35,288 nucleotides of DNA from Deltaproteobacteria bacterium (lineage in GTDB: Bacteria; Desulfobacterota; Desulfobacteria; Desulfobacterales; BuS5), in contig JAGGWL010000357.1 in NCBI GenBank assembly GCA_021157555.1, positions 1 to 35,288 of the forward strand. Direction: 5' to 3'. The notes below the pieces were generated by a model, which was not told the DNA's origin, did not search any database, and worked only from the letters and a program-made list of their open reading frames with translations. Each line of letters opens with the position of its first letter. Position 1 is the first letter of the stretch. Both the position numbers and the translations under genes were made by a program. This document shows, in pieces, positions 1-7,356 of this stretch.

Positions 1-8
1 GTTTTTAG

Positions 9-515
9 GTGAAAGACCATATAGTTTTAATTTCAGCAGGTTCCAATATTGGCGATAAGTCAGAAAACTGCAGAAAAGGTATTTCAGCTCTTATCCGAAC
101 AAAGGGTGCCCTACTTCTTAAAGAATCAAAATTTTACAAAACCGGGCCGGTCGATTATACAGATCAGGACTGGTTTGTTAACTGTGCTGTTAAAATAAGT
201 ACCCCGCTTGAGCCGGTGGAACTTTTAACGGAGATCAAAAGAATCGAGTCTGAAGCAGGACGAAAAAAGGATGCTGTCAGATTCGGGCCAAGAGTTCTTG
301 ACCTTGATATTATTTTTTTTGATGACCAGATAATTGACCAAAAGATAGAATCGGATAATCTGATTATTCCGCATCCAAGAATGCATCAAAGACGCTTTGT
401 TTTAATGCCGATTTGTGATATAGACCCAAGCATTATACATCCGGTATTTAAAAAAAGTATCCGCATATTGCTTGCGGAGCTTGATAACTCAGGACAGAAG
501 GTATCTGAATTATAA
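9..515 (+). CDS. folK: HPPK (6-hydroxymethyl-7,8-dihydropterin pyrophosphokinase)
   Basis: Transfers pyrophosphate from ATP to 6-hydroxymethyl-7,8-dihydropterin in cytosolic folate synthesis. The 168-residue length is normal for the family. The N-terminal SAGSNIGDK segment, the family signature RFGPRVLDLDII and the following HPRMHQRRFVLMPICDI segment are all present. The start is GTG at 9; an in-frame TAG lies immediately upstream (6-8), so the gene does not extend past the window edge. It is followed after 1 nt by the next gene, which suggests one transcript. The function is secure; the exact start is slightly uncertain because the upstream ribosome binding region is cut off. Confidence 0.95.
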   Translation: MKDHIVLISAGSNIGDKSENCRKGISALIRTKGALLLKESKFYKTGPVDYTDQDWFVNCAVKISTPLEPVELLTEIKRIESEAGRKKDAVRFGPRVLDLDIIFFDDQIIDQKIESDNLIIPHPRMHQRRFVLMPICDIDPSIIHPVFKKSIRILLAELDNSGQKVSEL

Positions 516-516
516 G

Positions 517-786
517 ATGAAATTACTAATATTTCTTGCTCTAATATATTTTGCTTTCAGGATGCTGAAGTCCAGTCTGCAGCGAACTGGAAATATAAAA
601 CATAATGCGCGCAAAAAAGCAGAATATGGCGGCGTTGCCGGAGAAATAGATGATGTAATGGTGCAGGACCCTTTTTGCAAAGTATATTTTCCGAAAAGAG
701 ACGCTTATCGTTTAAGATACGGCGGTACGGAACTTTATTTTTGCAGCGAGGAGTGTAAGAATAAATTTATAGAATTACAAAAATAA
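517..786 (+). CDS. Small membrane-anchored YHS/TRASH-like protein
   Basis: An 89-residue protein starting at the ATG at 517, 1 nt after the folK stop. A longer in-frame start at 472 would overlap folK and place a non-hydrophobic stretch before the anchor, so I prefer 517. Residues 1-14 (MKLLIFLALIYFAF) form a short membrane anchor. The C-terminal half reads DPFCKVYFPK, then a tyrosine-rich strand, then LYFCSEECKNKF. This is the cysteine pattern of YHS/TRASH-type metal-binding domains, similar to small PP0621-like proteins. No enzymatic role can be assigned; metal binding is inferred from the three cysteines. Confidence 0.75.
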   Translation: MKLLIFLALIYFAFRMLKSSLQRTGNIKHNARKKAEYGGVAGEIDDVMVQDPFCKVYFPKRDAYRLRYGGTELYFCSEECKNKFIELQK

Positions 787-806
787 GTTTCAATCAGGAG
801 ATAAAA

Positions 807-1451
807 ATGAAATTTTTTATAGATACAGCAAATATTGATGAAATTAAGGAAGCTCACAGCATGGGGATGGTTGATGGTGTTACAACTAATCCCAGTTTAA
901 TTGCAAAGGAAGGGCGGGATTTTGAAGAAATAATTAAAGATATCTGCGAAATAGTCGATGGCCCCATAAGCGCAGAAGTAATCAGCCTGGAAACGGAAGG
1001 TATGATAAAAGAGGCCAGACACCTATCCAAAATTCATAAAAATATAGTGGTCAAAATACCTATGACAGTAGATGGACTAAAGGCGACCCGGACTCTGGCT
1101 AATGAAGGCATAAAAACCAATGTTACTCTTGTTTTTTCTCCTCTTCAAGCCCTTATGGCGGCCAAGGCGGGCGCAACTTTTGTGAGTCCGTTTATAGGAC
1201 GAATAGACGACATTTCACAGGAAGGGCTTTTGCTTGTGGAACAGATAGTAGATATCTATAGTAATTATGGATATGAAACCGAGGTAATTGTTGCCAGTAT
1301 ACGCAATCCGCTGCATGTGCTGAATTCTGCTCTTTTAGGTGCAGACATCGCTACTATACCCTTTAGTGTGCTTAAAAAACTGGCGGGTCATCCCCTTACT
1401 GACAAAGGGATTAAAGCTTTCCTGGATGATTGGAACAAGTCACAGAAATAA
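807..1451 (+). CDS. fsa: Fructose-6-phosphate aldolase / small transaldolase
   Basis: A class I aldolase of the short transaldolase (TalC/Fsa) family, 214 residues, the usual size. It acts in the cytosol on sugar phosphates by Schiff-base chemistry. The motifs FIDTANIDEI (residues 4-13), GVTTNPSLI (24-32) and IVVKIPMT (80-87, Schiff-base Lys83) are all intact. A CAGGAG ribosome site precedes the ATG. Whether it works as transaldolase or as fructose-6-phosphate aldolase cannot be decided from sequence alone. It sits 20 nt after the YHS-like gene and 7 nt before pgsA, so it is probably in the same operon. Confidence 0.9.
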   Translation: MKFFIDTANIDEIKEAHSMGMVDGVTTNPSLIAKEGRDFEEIIKDICEIVDGPISAEVISLETEGMIKEARHLSKIHKNIVVKIPMTVDGLKATRTLANEGIKTNVTLVFSPLQALMAAKAGATFVSPFIGRIDDISQEGLLLVEQIVDIYSNYGYETEVIVASIRNPLHVLNSALLGADIATIPFSVLKKLAGHPLTDKGIKAFLDDWNKSQK

Positions 1452-1458
1452 TATTTTT

Positions 1459-2031
1459 ATGAAAAAATTTTCAAAAACAAAGATAAAAGAAATTCTGATA
1501 CATCCCAACAGCTTAACCTTGTTTAGAATAGCTGCGATACCAATCATTATTATTCTGATGATGTATCCAAACAGGTTTTGTTCATTTCTGGCAGCGCTTT
1601 TTTTCAGCGCTGCCGCTATTACTGATTATCTGGATGGATTTTATGCCAGAACAAGGGGACTCGAAACCAGTCTGGGAAAGGTGATGGATCCGGTGGCGGA
1701 CAAGCTGCTTATCTCTTCATCTTTCATAATGCTGGTTTCCCTGGGCTGGATTCCAGCCTGGATAGTTTGTGTTATAATAGGAAGGGAGCTTGCCGTAACC
1801 GGCCTTCGTACAATAATAGCTGGAAGCGGGGAAGATGTTTCAGCCTCAAACCTGGGCAAATACAAAACAGGCTTTCAGATAGCAGCGGCTATTCCTCTGC
1901 TGATTCATTCAGAATACCTGGGAATTAATTTTCATGAGATAGGCTATGTTTTATTGTGGGGTGCTTTGATATTCACAATATGGTCAGGTGCCGATTATTT
2001 TTATAAATTTAAGAAACTCCTTAAATTTTAA
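1459..2031 (+). CDS. pgsA: CDP-diacylglycerol-glycerol-3-phosphate 3-phosphatidyltransferase
   Basis: A 190-residue integral inner-membrane enzyme that makes phosphatidylglycerophosphate, the committed step to phosphatidylglycerol and cardiolipin. The CDP-alcohol phosphotransferase signature DG-x2-AR-x8-G-x3-D-x3-D is complete (from DGFYAR to PVADK). Several hydrophobic helices follow. I place the start at the ATG at 1459, 7 nt after the fsa stop, because the conserved N-terminus (NSLTLFRI) begins shortly after it. A longer reading frame from 1339 would overlap fsa by more than 100 nt and is unlikely. The assignment rests on a full signature match. Confidence 0.93.
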   Translation: MKKFSKTKIKEILIHPNSLTLFRIAAIPIIIILMMYPNRFCSFLAALFFSAAAITDYLDGFYARTRGLETSLGKVMDPVADKLLISSSFIMLVSLGWIPAWIVCVIIGRELAVTGLRTIIAGSGEDVSASNLGKYKTGFQIAAAIPLLIHSEYLGINFHEIGYVLLWGALIFTIWSGADYFYKFKKLLKF

Positions 2032-2064
2032 AAAAGAAACCAATAAACCTATGGAAAATTTATT

Positions 2065-2511
2065 ATGAGCGAGTACAACCTGGATTTCTTCAATTGGACA
2101 GAGCAGCAGGCCGAATATCTCAAAGCAGGAAAGTTCTATCTGCTTGATATAGAAAATTTAGCCGAGGAAATTGAAAGTATGGGAAGAAGCGAAAGGCGGG
2201 AACTCTTAAATAGACTGGCAGTTCTTTTAATGCATCTGTTGAAGTGGCAATATCAACCCCATTTGCAAACCCGAAGCTGGAAAGTAACAATTAGAAATCA
2301 ACGTGGTGCGATTCTGGATCTTTTAGAAGACAGCCCAAGTCTGAAAAGTGTTATTGTTGATAAATTTGCTAAAGCCTATCAAAAAGCAAGACTTAATGCA
2401 TCAGACGAAACCGGAATACCGTTAAATAGATTTCCGGACTCCTGTCCCTGGTCTGTGGACAGAATTCTGGAAGAAAATTTTATACCAAATATTGAGGCAA
2501 TGGAAAAATAG
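2065..2511 (+). CDS. DUF29 family protein
   Basis: A 148-residue protein with the DUF29 layout: FFNWTEQQAEYL near the N-terminus, then IENLAEEIESMGRSER, a helical HLLKWQYQP segment and a C-terminal CPWSVDRIL motif. The family is widespread in cyanobacteria and proteobacteria, often in several copies, and its function is unknown. No signal peptide or membrane helix is visible, so it is probably cytosolic. It is 33 nt downstream of pgsA and is followed by a tRNA promoter region. Confidence 0.85.
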   Translation: MSEYNLDFFNWTEQQAEYLKAGKFYLLDIENLAEEIESMGRSERRELLNRLAVLLMHLLKWQYQPHLQTRSWKVTIRNQRGAILDLLEDSPSLKSVIVDKFAKAYQKARLNASDETGIPLNRFPDSCPWSVDRILEENFIPNIEAMEK

Positions 2512-2542
2512 TCAAAATTTAATTTATTTAACTGTTTTTTTA

Positions 2543-2575
2543 TTGACTTAAATGCCGTCAACAGGTAAATATAAT
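2543..2575 (+). promoter_or_regulatory. Probable promoter of the tRNA-Gly/tRNA-Cys pair
   Basis: A TTGACT box (2543-2548) and a TATAAT box (2570-2575) lie just upstream of the tRNA-Gly 5' end. The 21-nt spacing is longer than ideal; TAAATA at 17-nt spacing is an alternative -10. With the TATAAT box, transcription would start within a few bases of the mature tRNA end. Confidence 0.4.
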
Positions 2576-2585
2576 ATTTTGTTGA

Positions 2586-2660
2586 GCGGGAATAACTCAG
2601 CGGTAGAGTGCGACCTTGCCAAGGTCGAAGTCGCGGGTTCAAATCCCGTTTCCCGCTCCA
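2586..2660 (+). tRNA. tRNA-Gly (anticodon GCC)
   Basis: A 75-nt cloverleaf. Acceptor arm GCGGGAA pairs with TTCCCGC. The anticodon loop reads CTTGCCAAG with anticodon GCC, and the T arm contains GGTTCAAATCC. The 3' CCA is encoded. It is followed after 7 nt by a tRNA-Cys, so the two are almost certainly one transcript. Confidence 0.97.
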
Positions 2661-2667
2661 TTTTTTT

Positions 2668-2742
2668 GGCGGCATAGCCAAGTGGTAAGGCAACGGTCTG
2701 CAAAACCGTCATCCACCAGTTCGAATCTGGTTGCCGCCTCCA
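2668..2742 (+). tRNA. tRNA-Cys (anticodon GCA)
   Basis: A 75-nt cloverleaf with acceptor arm GGCGGCA/TGCCGCC, anticodon loop TCTGCAAAA (anticodon GCA), T-loop GTTCGAATC and an encoded CCA. It is second in a two-tRNA unit. trpB begins 84 nt downstream; no clear terminator separates them, only a T-rich run. Confidence 0.97.
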
Positions 2743-2826
2743 AATAGTCCTTTTTTTTCTGCAATATCCTCTTTTCATTAAAAATTATCTATTTAGCCTT
2801 TTCTAATAAAACAGGAGTTATTAAAT

Positions 2827-4053
2827 ATGATCAAGCGTGGTTATTATGACGGATTCGGAGGAGCCTTTCTCCCGGAAATCCTTGTGGCGACATTTAATGA
2901 ACTCGACAATGTTTTTGCGCAAGCAAAAAAAGATCCTGCTTTTTGGGAAGAGTATAAAGAGATAATGTCCGACTATTCATGCCGCCCCACACCTTTAACC
3001 TTTGCAGAAAATCTTACGCGACATTTTGGCGGACCCAGAATATATGTAAAGCGTGAAGATCTTAATCATACAGGAGCTCATAAAGCCAACAATGTAATGG
3101 GCCAGGGTTTGCTGGTTAAAAGAATGGGTAAAACAAGAGTGATCGCTGAAACAGGTGCGGGCCAGCATGGGGTTGCCACCGCCACAATGGCTGCCAAATT
3201 CGGGTTCAAATGTACTATATATATGGGTGAGGTCGATATGCTGAGGCAAAGGCCGAATGTTTTCTGGATGGAACGGCTTGGAGCTGAAGTAATACCCGTG
3301 CTTGATGGAACAAAAATTTTAAAGGATGCGATCAATGAGGCTTTCCGTGACTGGGTAAAAAATATGGATACTACCCATTATGTGCTTGGCACTGCCTGCG
3401 GCCCGCATCCATTTCCGGAAATGGTATCTTTTTTTCAATCTATTATCGGCAAAGAGGCGCGTAAACAGATCCTGGAAAAAGAAGGCCGGCTTCCTGCCCG
3501 GGTTTATGCTTGTGTAGGCGGCGGTTCTAATGCTTTGGGCATATTTCAGGGATTTCTTGATGACCCTGTTGAACTTGTGGGTGTAGAGGCCGGAGGCCTC
3601 GGCCTCAATTCGGGACGGCACGCTTCCCGCCTTGCTTCCAAAGATGCAAGCATAGGCATTGCGCAAGGATATAAAACATATTTTCTTCAGAATAATGACG
3701 GGCAGATGAGAGAGACCCATAGTGTGGCGGCGGGGCTTGATTATGTGGGTGTCTCTCCTATTCTTGCTAAACTCAAAGAAAATGGCCGTGTCAGGTTTGA
3801 ATCGGCAACAGATAAAGAGGTCATTGATGCCCTCTCCATGGCGATGAAAAAGGAGGGCCTGATTCCTGCCCTGGAATCTGCACATGCTTTTGCTCAAGCA
3901 TTTAAAGAGGCGCCGCAGCTTTCAAAAAAAGATATAATTATTATAAATCAGTCTGGCCGGGGTGATAAGGATATTTTTACGATTGCAGATGCTTTTAACG
4001 ATCCATCCTGGCGAGAATTTATAAAGGGTAAAGCGGAGGAGTATAATGCTTGA
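2827..4053 (+). CDS. trpB: Tryptophan synthase beta chain
   Basis: Condenses indole with L-serine in a PLP-dependent reaction as the beta subunit of the alpha2-beta2 complex. It has 408 residues, the normal length for the standard TrpB1 type. The PLP lysine is Lys86 in HTGAHKANN, the catalytic glutamate is Glu108 in AETGAGQHG, the phosphate-binding loop is GGGSN (231-235), and a GRGDKD motif lies near the C-terminus. The ATG is preceded by CAGGAG. The stop overlaps trpA by 8 nt, which indicates translational coupling. This pair is 13 kb from trpEGD, and no trpC or trpF lies beside it, so the pathway is split on this chromosome. Confidence 0.97.
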   Translation: MIKRGYYDGFGGAFLPEILVATFNELDNVFAQAKKDPAFWEEYKEIMSDYSCRPTPLTFAENLTRHFGGPRIYVKREDLNHTGAHKANNVMGQGLLVKRMGKTRVIAETGAGQHGVATATMAAKFGFKCTIYMGEVDMLRQRPNVFWMERLGAEVIPVLDGTKILKDAINEAFRDWVKNMDTTHYVLGTACGPHPFPEMVSFFQSIIGKEARKQILEKEGRLPARVYACVGGGSNALGIFQGFLDDPVELVGVEAGGLGLNSGRHASRLASKDASIGIAQGYKTYFLQNNDGQMRETHSVAAGLDYVGVSPILAKLKENGRVRFESATDKEVIDALSMAMKKEGLIPALESAHAFAQAFKEAPQLSKKDIIIINQSGRGDKDIFTIADAFNDPSWREFIKGKAEEYNA

Positions 4054-4810
4054 ATCTTATCTGTTAAAAAAATTACAGGAAAAAAAGATTCTGTTAATGA
4101 CCCATATAGTATTAGGTTATCCGAATTTTGAAGACTCCTTTAGAATAATTGAAACTATGGTCAATGCAGGCGTAGATCTGATGGAATTACAGATACCCTT
4201 TTCAGAGCCTGTTGCGGATGGCCCTGTTATCCTCCATGCCAATCAAAAATCCCTGGCAGCCGGGGCAAGAGTAGAACGATGTTTGGATATGGCAGAGAAA
4301 GTTGCAGAAAGTTTTGATATTCCTTTTCTTTTTATGAGTTATTATAATATCCTTTTTAAATATGGAGTCGATAAATTTACCAAAAAAATGAGTGATATCG
4401 GCATATATGGCGCCATTGTTCCTGACTTGCCGCCCGAAGAGGGAGATGCCTATCTTAAAGCCATGACAAAAAATAATCTTGCTCCTATATTTATATTTTC
4501 ACCGACCACACCTGATGAACGGCTGAAATATCTCGCCTCATTTGGCGATGGTTTTATATACTGTGTGGCCAGAAAAGGGGTAACAGGTAAAAATACCAGT
4601 TTTTCAAAAGATCTGAACTCCTATCTTGCCAAATGCAGAAAAGCAACAAAACTTCCTCTGGCTTTAGGGTTTGGGGTTAAAGAAAAAAAAGATATTGATT
4701 TTCTAAAAGGTAAAGTCGATATAGCGGTTATAGGTTCTGAAACGATTCGTTTAGTCGATAATCAAGGGGTTGGAGTTGTAGGTGATTTTATCAAAAGTCT
4801 CAAAATATAG
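4046..4810 (+). CDS. trpA: Tryptophan synthase alpha chain
   Basis: Cleaves indole-3-glycerol phosphate to indole and glyceraldehyde-3-phosphate and channels indole to TrpB. It is 254 residues, slightly shorter than enteric TrpA. The catalytic acids correspond to Glu47 (MELQIPFSEP) and Asp58 (VADGP). The segment MTHIVLGYPNFEDS replaces the more common TAGDP version, so this is a divergent branch, but the catalytic residues are kept. It overlaps trpB by 8 nt. purQ follows after 44 nt. Confidence 0.94.
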   Translation: MLESYLLKKLQEKKILLMTHIVLGYPNFEDSFRIIETMVNAGVDLMELQIPFSEPVADGPVILHANQKSLAAGARVERCLDMAEKVAESFDIPFLFMSYYNILFKYGVDKFTKKMSDIGIYGAIVPDLPPEEGDAYLKAMTKNNLAPIFIFSPTTPDERLKYLASFGDGFIYCVARKGVTGKNTSFSKDLNSYLAKCRKATKLPLALGFGVKEKKDIDFLKGKVDIAVIGSETIRLVDNQGVGVVGDFIKSLKI

Positions 4811-4854
4811 ATTTCCGTCTATTCCCATTCAGTGATATAAAATAGGATATTGTT

Positions 4855-5679
4855 ATGAATAAAGTTAAGGCTCTTGTCTTAACCGGTTACGGTTTGAACT
4901 GTGATTATGAAACCGCATATGCTTTGGAACTTGCAGGCGCAACACCGCACAGGGTTCATATTAATTCACTCATAAATGGAACAGTGATGCTGAAGGATTT
5001 TCAGATCATGATTTTTGTGGGCGGATTCAGTTGGGGTGATGATCACGGAGCAGGTGTAATTCAGGCTGTACGAATAAAAACCAATATCGGCGATCAGATT
5101 CTTGAATTTATTGAACATAACAACCTTGTGCTGGGAATTTGCAACGGCTTTCAAACACTGGTAAATATGGGCCTTTTACCCGCATTTAAACAAGACGCAA
5201 ATGCTGAACCTGAAAAAAACAGATCAGTTGCGCTGATATACAATGACTGTGGCAACTTCAGGGATGACTGGGTACATTTAAAGGTTAATCCCGCATCATC
5301 CTGTGCTTTTACAAAAGGATTTGACAGACTGGAATTTCCTGTAAGGCATGGAGAAGGAAAATTCTATGCCGATGAATCTGTAATCGAAAAATTGATTAAT
5401 AATAATCAGATTGTATTAAGCTATGCTTTGCCGAGCGGTGAGCCGGCCGGAGGGCAATTTCCATTCAACCCGAATGGATCGGTTAATGACATTGCCGGTA
5501 TATCTGACCCAACCGGACGTATTTTCGGATTAATGCCGCACCCTGAAGCATTTAATCACTGGACAAATCATCCTGACTGGACAAGAATAAAAGAAAAACT
5601 GAAGCGTCAGGGTAAAAAACCGACTACAGAACCGACTACAGGCATACAGTTATTTCAAAATGCAGTAAATTATTTTTAA
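4855..5679 (+). CDS. purQ: Phosphoribosylformylglycinamidine synthase, glutaminase subunit (PurQ type)
   Basis: A class I glutamine amidotransferase that should supply ammonia to PurL in purine synthesis. It has 274 residues, longer than the roughly 230-residue Bacillus PurQ. The triad is intact: Cys96 in LGICNGFQ, His229 and Glu231 in MPHPEAF. The motif VGGFSWGDDHGAG (55-67) is typical of the PurQ/PurL amidotransferase domain. No purL or purS is in the window, so the partner is encoded elsewhere. It follows trpA by 44 nt on the same strand and has an AGGATA ribosome site. Assignment to PurQ rather than another amidotransferase rests on the motif context. Confidence 0.85.
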   Translation: MNKVKALVLTGYGLNCDYETAYALELAGATPHRVHINSLINGTVMLKDFQIMIFVGGFSWGDDHGAGVIQAVRIKTNIGDQILEFIEHNNLVLGICNGFQTLVNMGLLPAFKQDANAEPEKNRSVALIYNDCGNFRDDWVHLKVNPASSCAFTKGFDRLEFPVRHGEGKFYADESVIEKLINNNQIVLSYALPSGEPAGGQFPFNPNGSVNDIAGISDPTGRIFGLMPHPEAFNHWTNHPDWTRIKEKLKRQGKKPTTEPTTGIQLFQNAVNYF

Positions 5680-5683
5680 ACGT

Positions 5684-5786
5684 TAAGGAACGGGCACGAA
5701 ATAACTTCCACAAGTAGGCGGTGGTGGGCAGCGCCCACCACCTTACACTGTAACTCTCTGCTATTTAAAGGCGTCCCCGTTCCTAA
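5684..5786. repeat. Inverted-repeat element, AGGAACGGGGACG family
   Basis: The ends are TTAAGGAACGGGCACG and the reverse complement of CGTCCCCGTTCCTAA, forming imperfect terminal inverted repeats. Inside is a perfect hairpin at 5720-5742: a 10-bp stem GGTGGTGGGC / GCCCACCACC with loop AGC, and no T tract. It fills the space between convergent purQ and leuA and may serve as a transcription barrier. Related copies or ends occur at about 8998, 14892, 28066 and 31618. Confidence 0.7.
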
Positions 5787-5811
5787 ATCAAATTGACGGC
5801 GAGAACGGGCC

Positions 5812-7356
5812 CTAAATATATTCCCGAGATTTTGATGATTTAAGGTATTCAATCTTGTTCAGCCCATTAACATAGGCTTTGGCGCTGGCCACTATAATAT
5901 CCGGATCGGCTCCCCGGCCGAGGGCTATCAGACCGTTTTCCTTTAAGCGAACGGTTACTTCACCCTGAGCATCTGTGCCTCCGGTTAAAGCGCTGATTGA
6001 GAATCTTAACAGCTCTGCGCTGGTATCAGCCAGTTGCGCGATAGCATTAAAAGCGGCATCTATTGGCCCGTTTCCGTAACTCGCTCCTTTTACACTCCGG
6101 CCATTGATACCGAGCTTTATGCTTGCCATCGGAAAAACAGTTGTTCCGCTGGCTACGTGCAGATATTCAAGTAAAAATACGTCTTTGGTTCTCAAGATAC
6201 CTTCGGTAACAATTGCTTCAAGATCTTCATCTTCTATATTTTTCTTTTTATCAGCAATTTCTTTAAATTTGATAAATACTGTTTTCATATCTTCATTTGA
6301 AAGCTCATATCCCATCTCCTGAAGATGTGAGCGAAGAGCATGCCTTCCCGAGTGCTTCCCGAGGACAAGTTTATTGCTTACAAGACCTACTGTTTCAGGT
6401 TTCATGATTTCGTAGGTCATGGGATTTTTCAAGACTCCGTCCTGATGAATACCCGCCTCGTGAGCAAAGGCGTTGGCTCCGACAATAGCCTTGTTGGGCT
6501 GTACCATGATTCCGGTTATCATACTCACCAGCTTGCTGGTGGGACAAATAAGCTCAGTATTAATATCGGTTGATATCGGGTAAAAATTGGGTCTGGTAGT
6601 CAGGGCCATAACAACTTCTTCCAGGGCGGTGTTTCCGGCTCTTTCCCCGATTCCGTTGATGGTTACTTCGGCCTGGCCGGCGCCCGCACTAATTGCCGCC
6701 AGGGTGTTGGCCGTGGCCAGCCCCAAATCATTGTGGCAGTGAACGCTTAAGACCGCTTTGTGCATATTTTCTGTATTAGCCATAACATATTTGATCAATT
6801 CAACATATTCATGCGGAACAGCGTACCCTACTGTATCGGGCAGATTCACTGTTGTTGCTCCGGAGGCAATTGCTGCGCCAAAAATTTGACATAAAAAATC
6901 CCTGTCACTGCGTGATCCGTCTTCGGCTGAAAATTCAATGTTGTCAGTCAGTGTTTTTGCATATTTGATGGAATTAATAGTTTCCTGAAGCACTTGATCC
7001 TTGGTCATATTCAGTTTATATGCCATATGCAGATCAGAGGTGGCGATAAATATATGGATTCTCGGCTTGGCTGCTTTACAAACAGCGCCCCATGCTTTGT
7101 CAATATCCTCTTTGCTGGTACGCGTTAACGCGGCAATTTCAATATGTTTTACCCTTTTTGAGATCTCGGAAACTGCTTCAAAATCTCCTTCTGACGCTGC
7201 CGGAAAACCGGCTTCAATAACATCCACACCGAGTTTTTCCAGTTGCACCGCCAATCTCATCTTTTCCGCGGTATTCATGCTTGCGCCCGGAGACTGCTCG
7301 CCATCCCTTAATGTAGTATCAAAAAAAATTATTCTATCTTTCATTCTATCGTTCAT
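5812..7356 (-). CDS. leuA: 2-isopropylmalate synthase
   Basis: Condenses acetyl-CoA with 2-oxoisovalerate, the first committed step to leucine. The 514 residues match bacterial LeuA. The N-terminal TIM barrel has FFDTTLRDGEQSPG (12-25), the metal motif HCHNDLGLA, and GERAGN. The C-terminal LeuA_dimer domain, the leucine feedback site, is complete through TGGTDAQGEVTVRL. It is the last gene of the ilv operon and overlaps the end of cimA by 11 nt. The start at 7356 has GAGGGG seven nt upstream; a second ATG at 7344 is possible. Loss of genes further downstream was not seen: the operon ends in a repeat-filled convergent spacer. Confidence 0.96.
   Translation of the reverse strand: MNDRMKDRIIFFDTTLRDGEQSPGASMNTAEKMRLAVQLEKLGVDVIEAGFPAASEGDFEAVSEISKRVKHIEIAALTRTSKEDIDKAWGAVCKAAKPRIHIFIATSDLHMAYKLNMTKDQVLQETINSIKYAKTLTDNIEFSAEDGSRSDRDFLCQIFGAAIASGATTVNLPDTVGYAVPHEYVELIKYVMANTENMHKAVLSVHCHNDLGLATANTLAAISAGAGQAEVTINGIGERAGNTALEEVVMALTTRPNFYPISTDINTELICPTSKLVSMITGIMVQPNKAIVGANAFAHEAGIHQDGVLKNPMTYEIMKPETVGLVSNKLVLGKHSGRHALRSHLQEMGYELSNEDMKTVFIKFKEIADKKKNIEDEDLEAIVTEGILRTKDVFLLEYLHVASGTTVFPMASIKLGINGRSVKGASYGNGPIDAAFNAIAQLADTSAELLRFSISALTGGTDAQGEVTVRLKENGLIALGRGADPDIIVASAKAYVNGLNKIEYLKSSKSREYI

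Noticed and set aside
1339..1458. Longer pgsA start overlapping fsa
   Set aside because: Would add 40 residues with no family match and overlap conserved fsa codons; the ATG at 1459 fits the family.
2379..2778. Minus-strand frames across the tRNA pair
   Set aside because: They encode the typical false peptides obtained by translating tRNA genes in reverse (for example REKRDLNPRL-like text), not proteins.
3319..3897. 192-codon minus-strand frame opposite trpB
   Set aside because: Lies wholly antisense to a strongly conserved enzyme; no family motif and no ribosome site. A shadow frame.
5720..5742. GC-rich hairpin as intrinsic terminator for purQ or leuA
   Set aside because: Stem is perfect but no T tract follows on either strand; I list it only as part of the repeat element.
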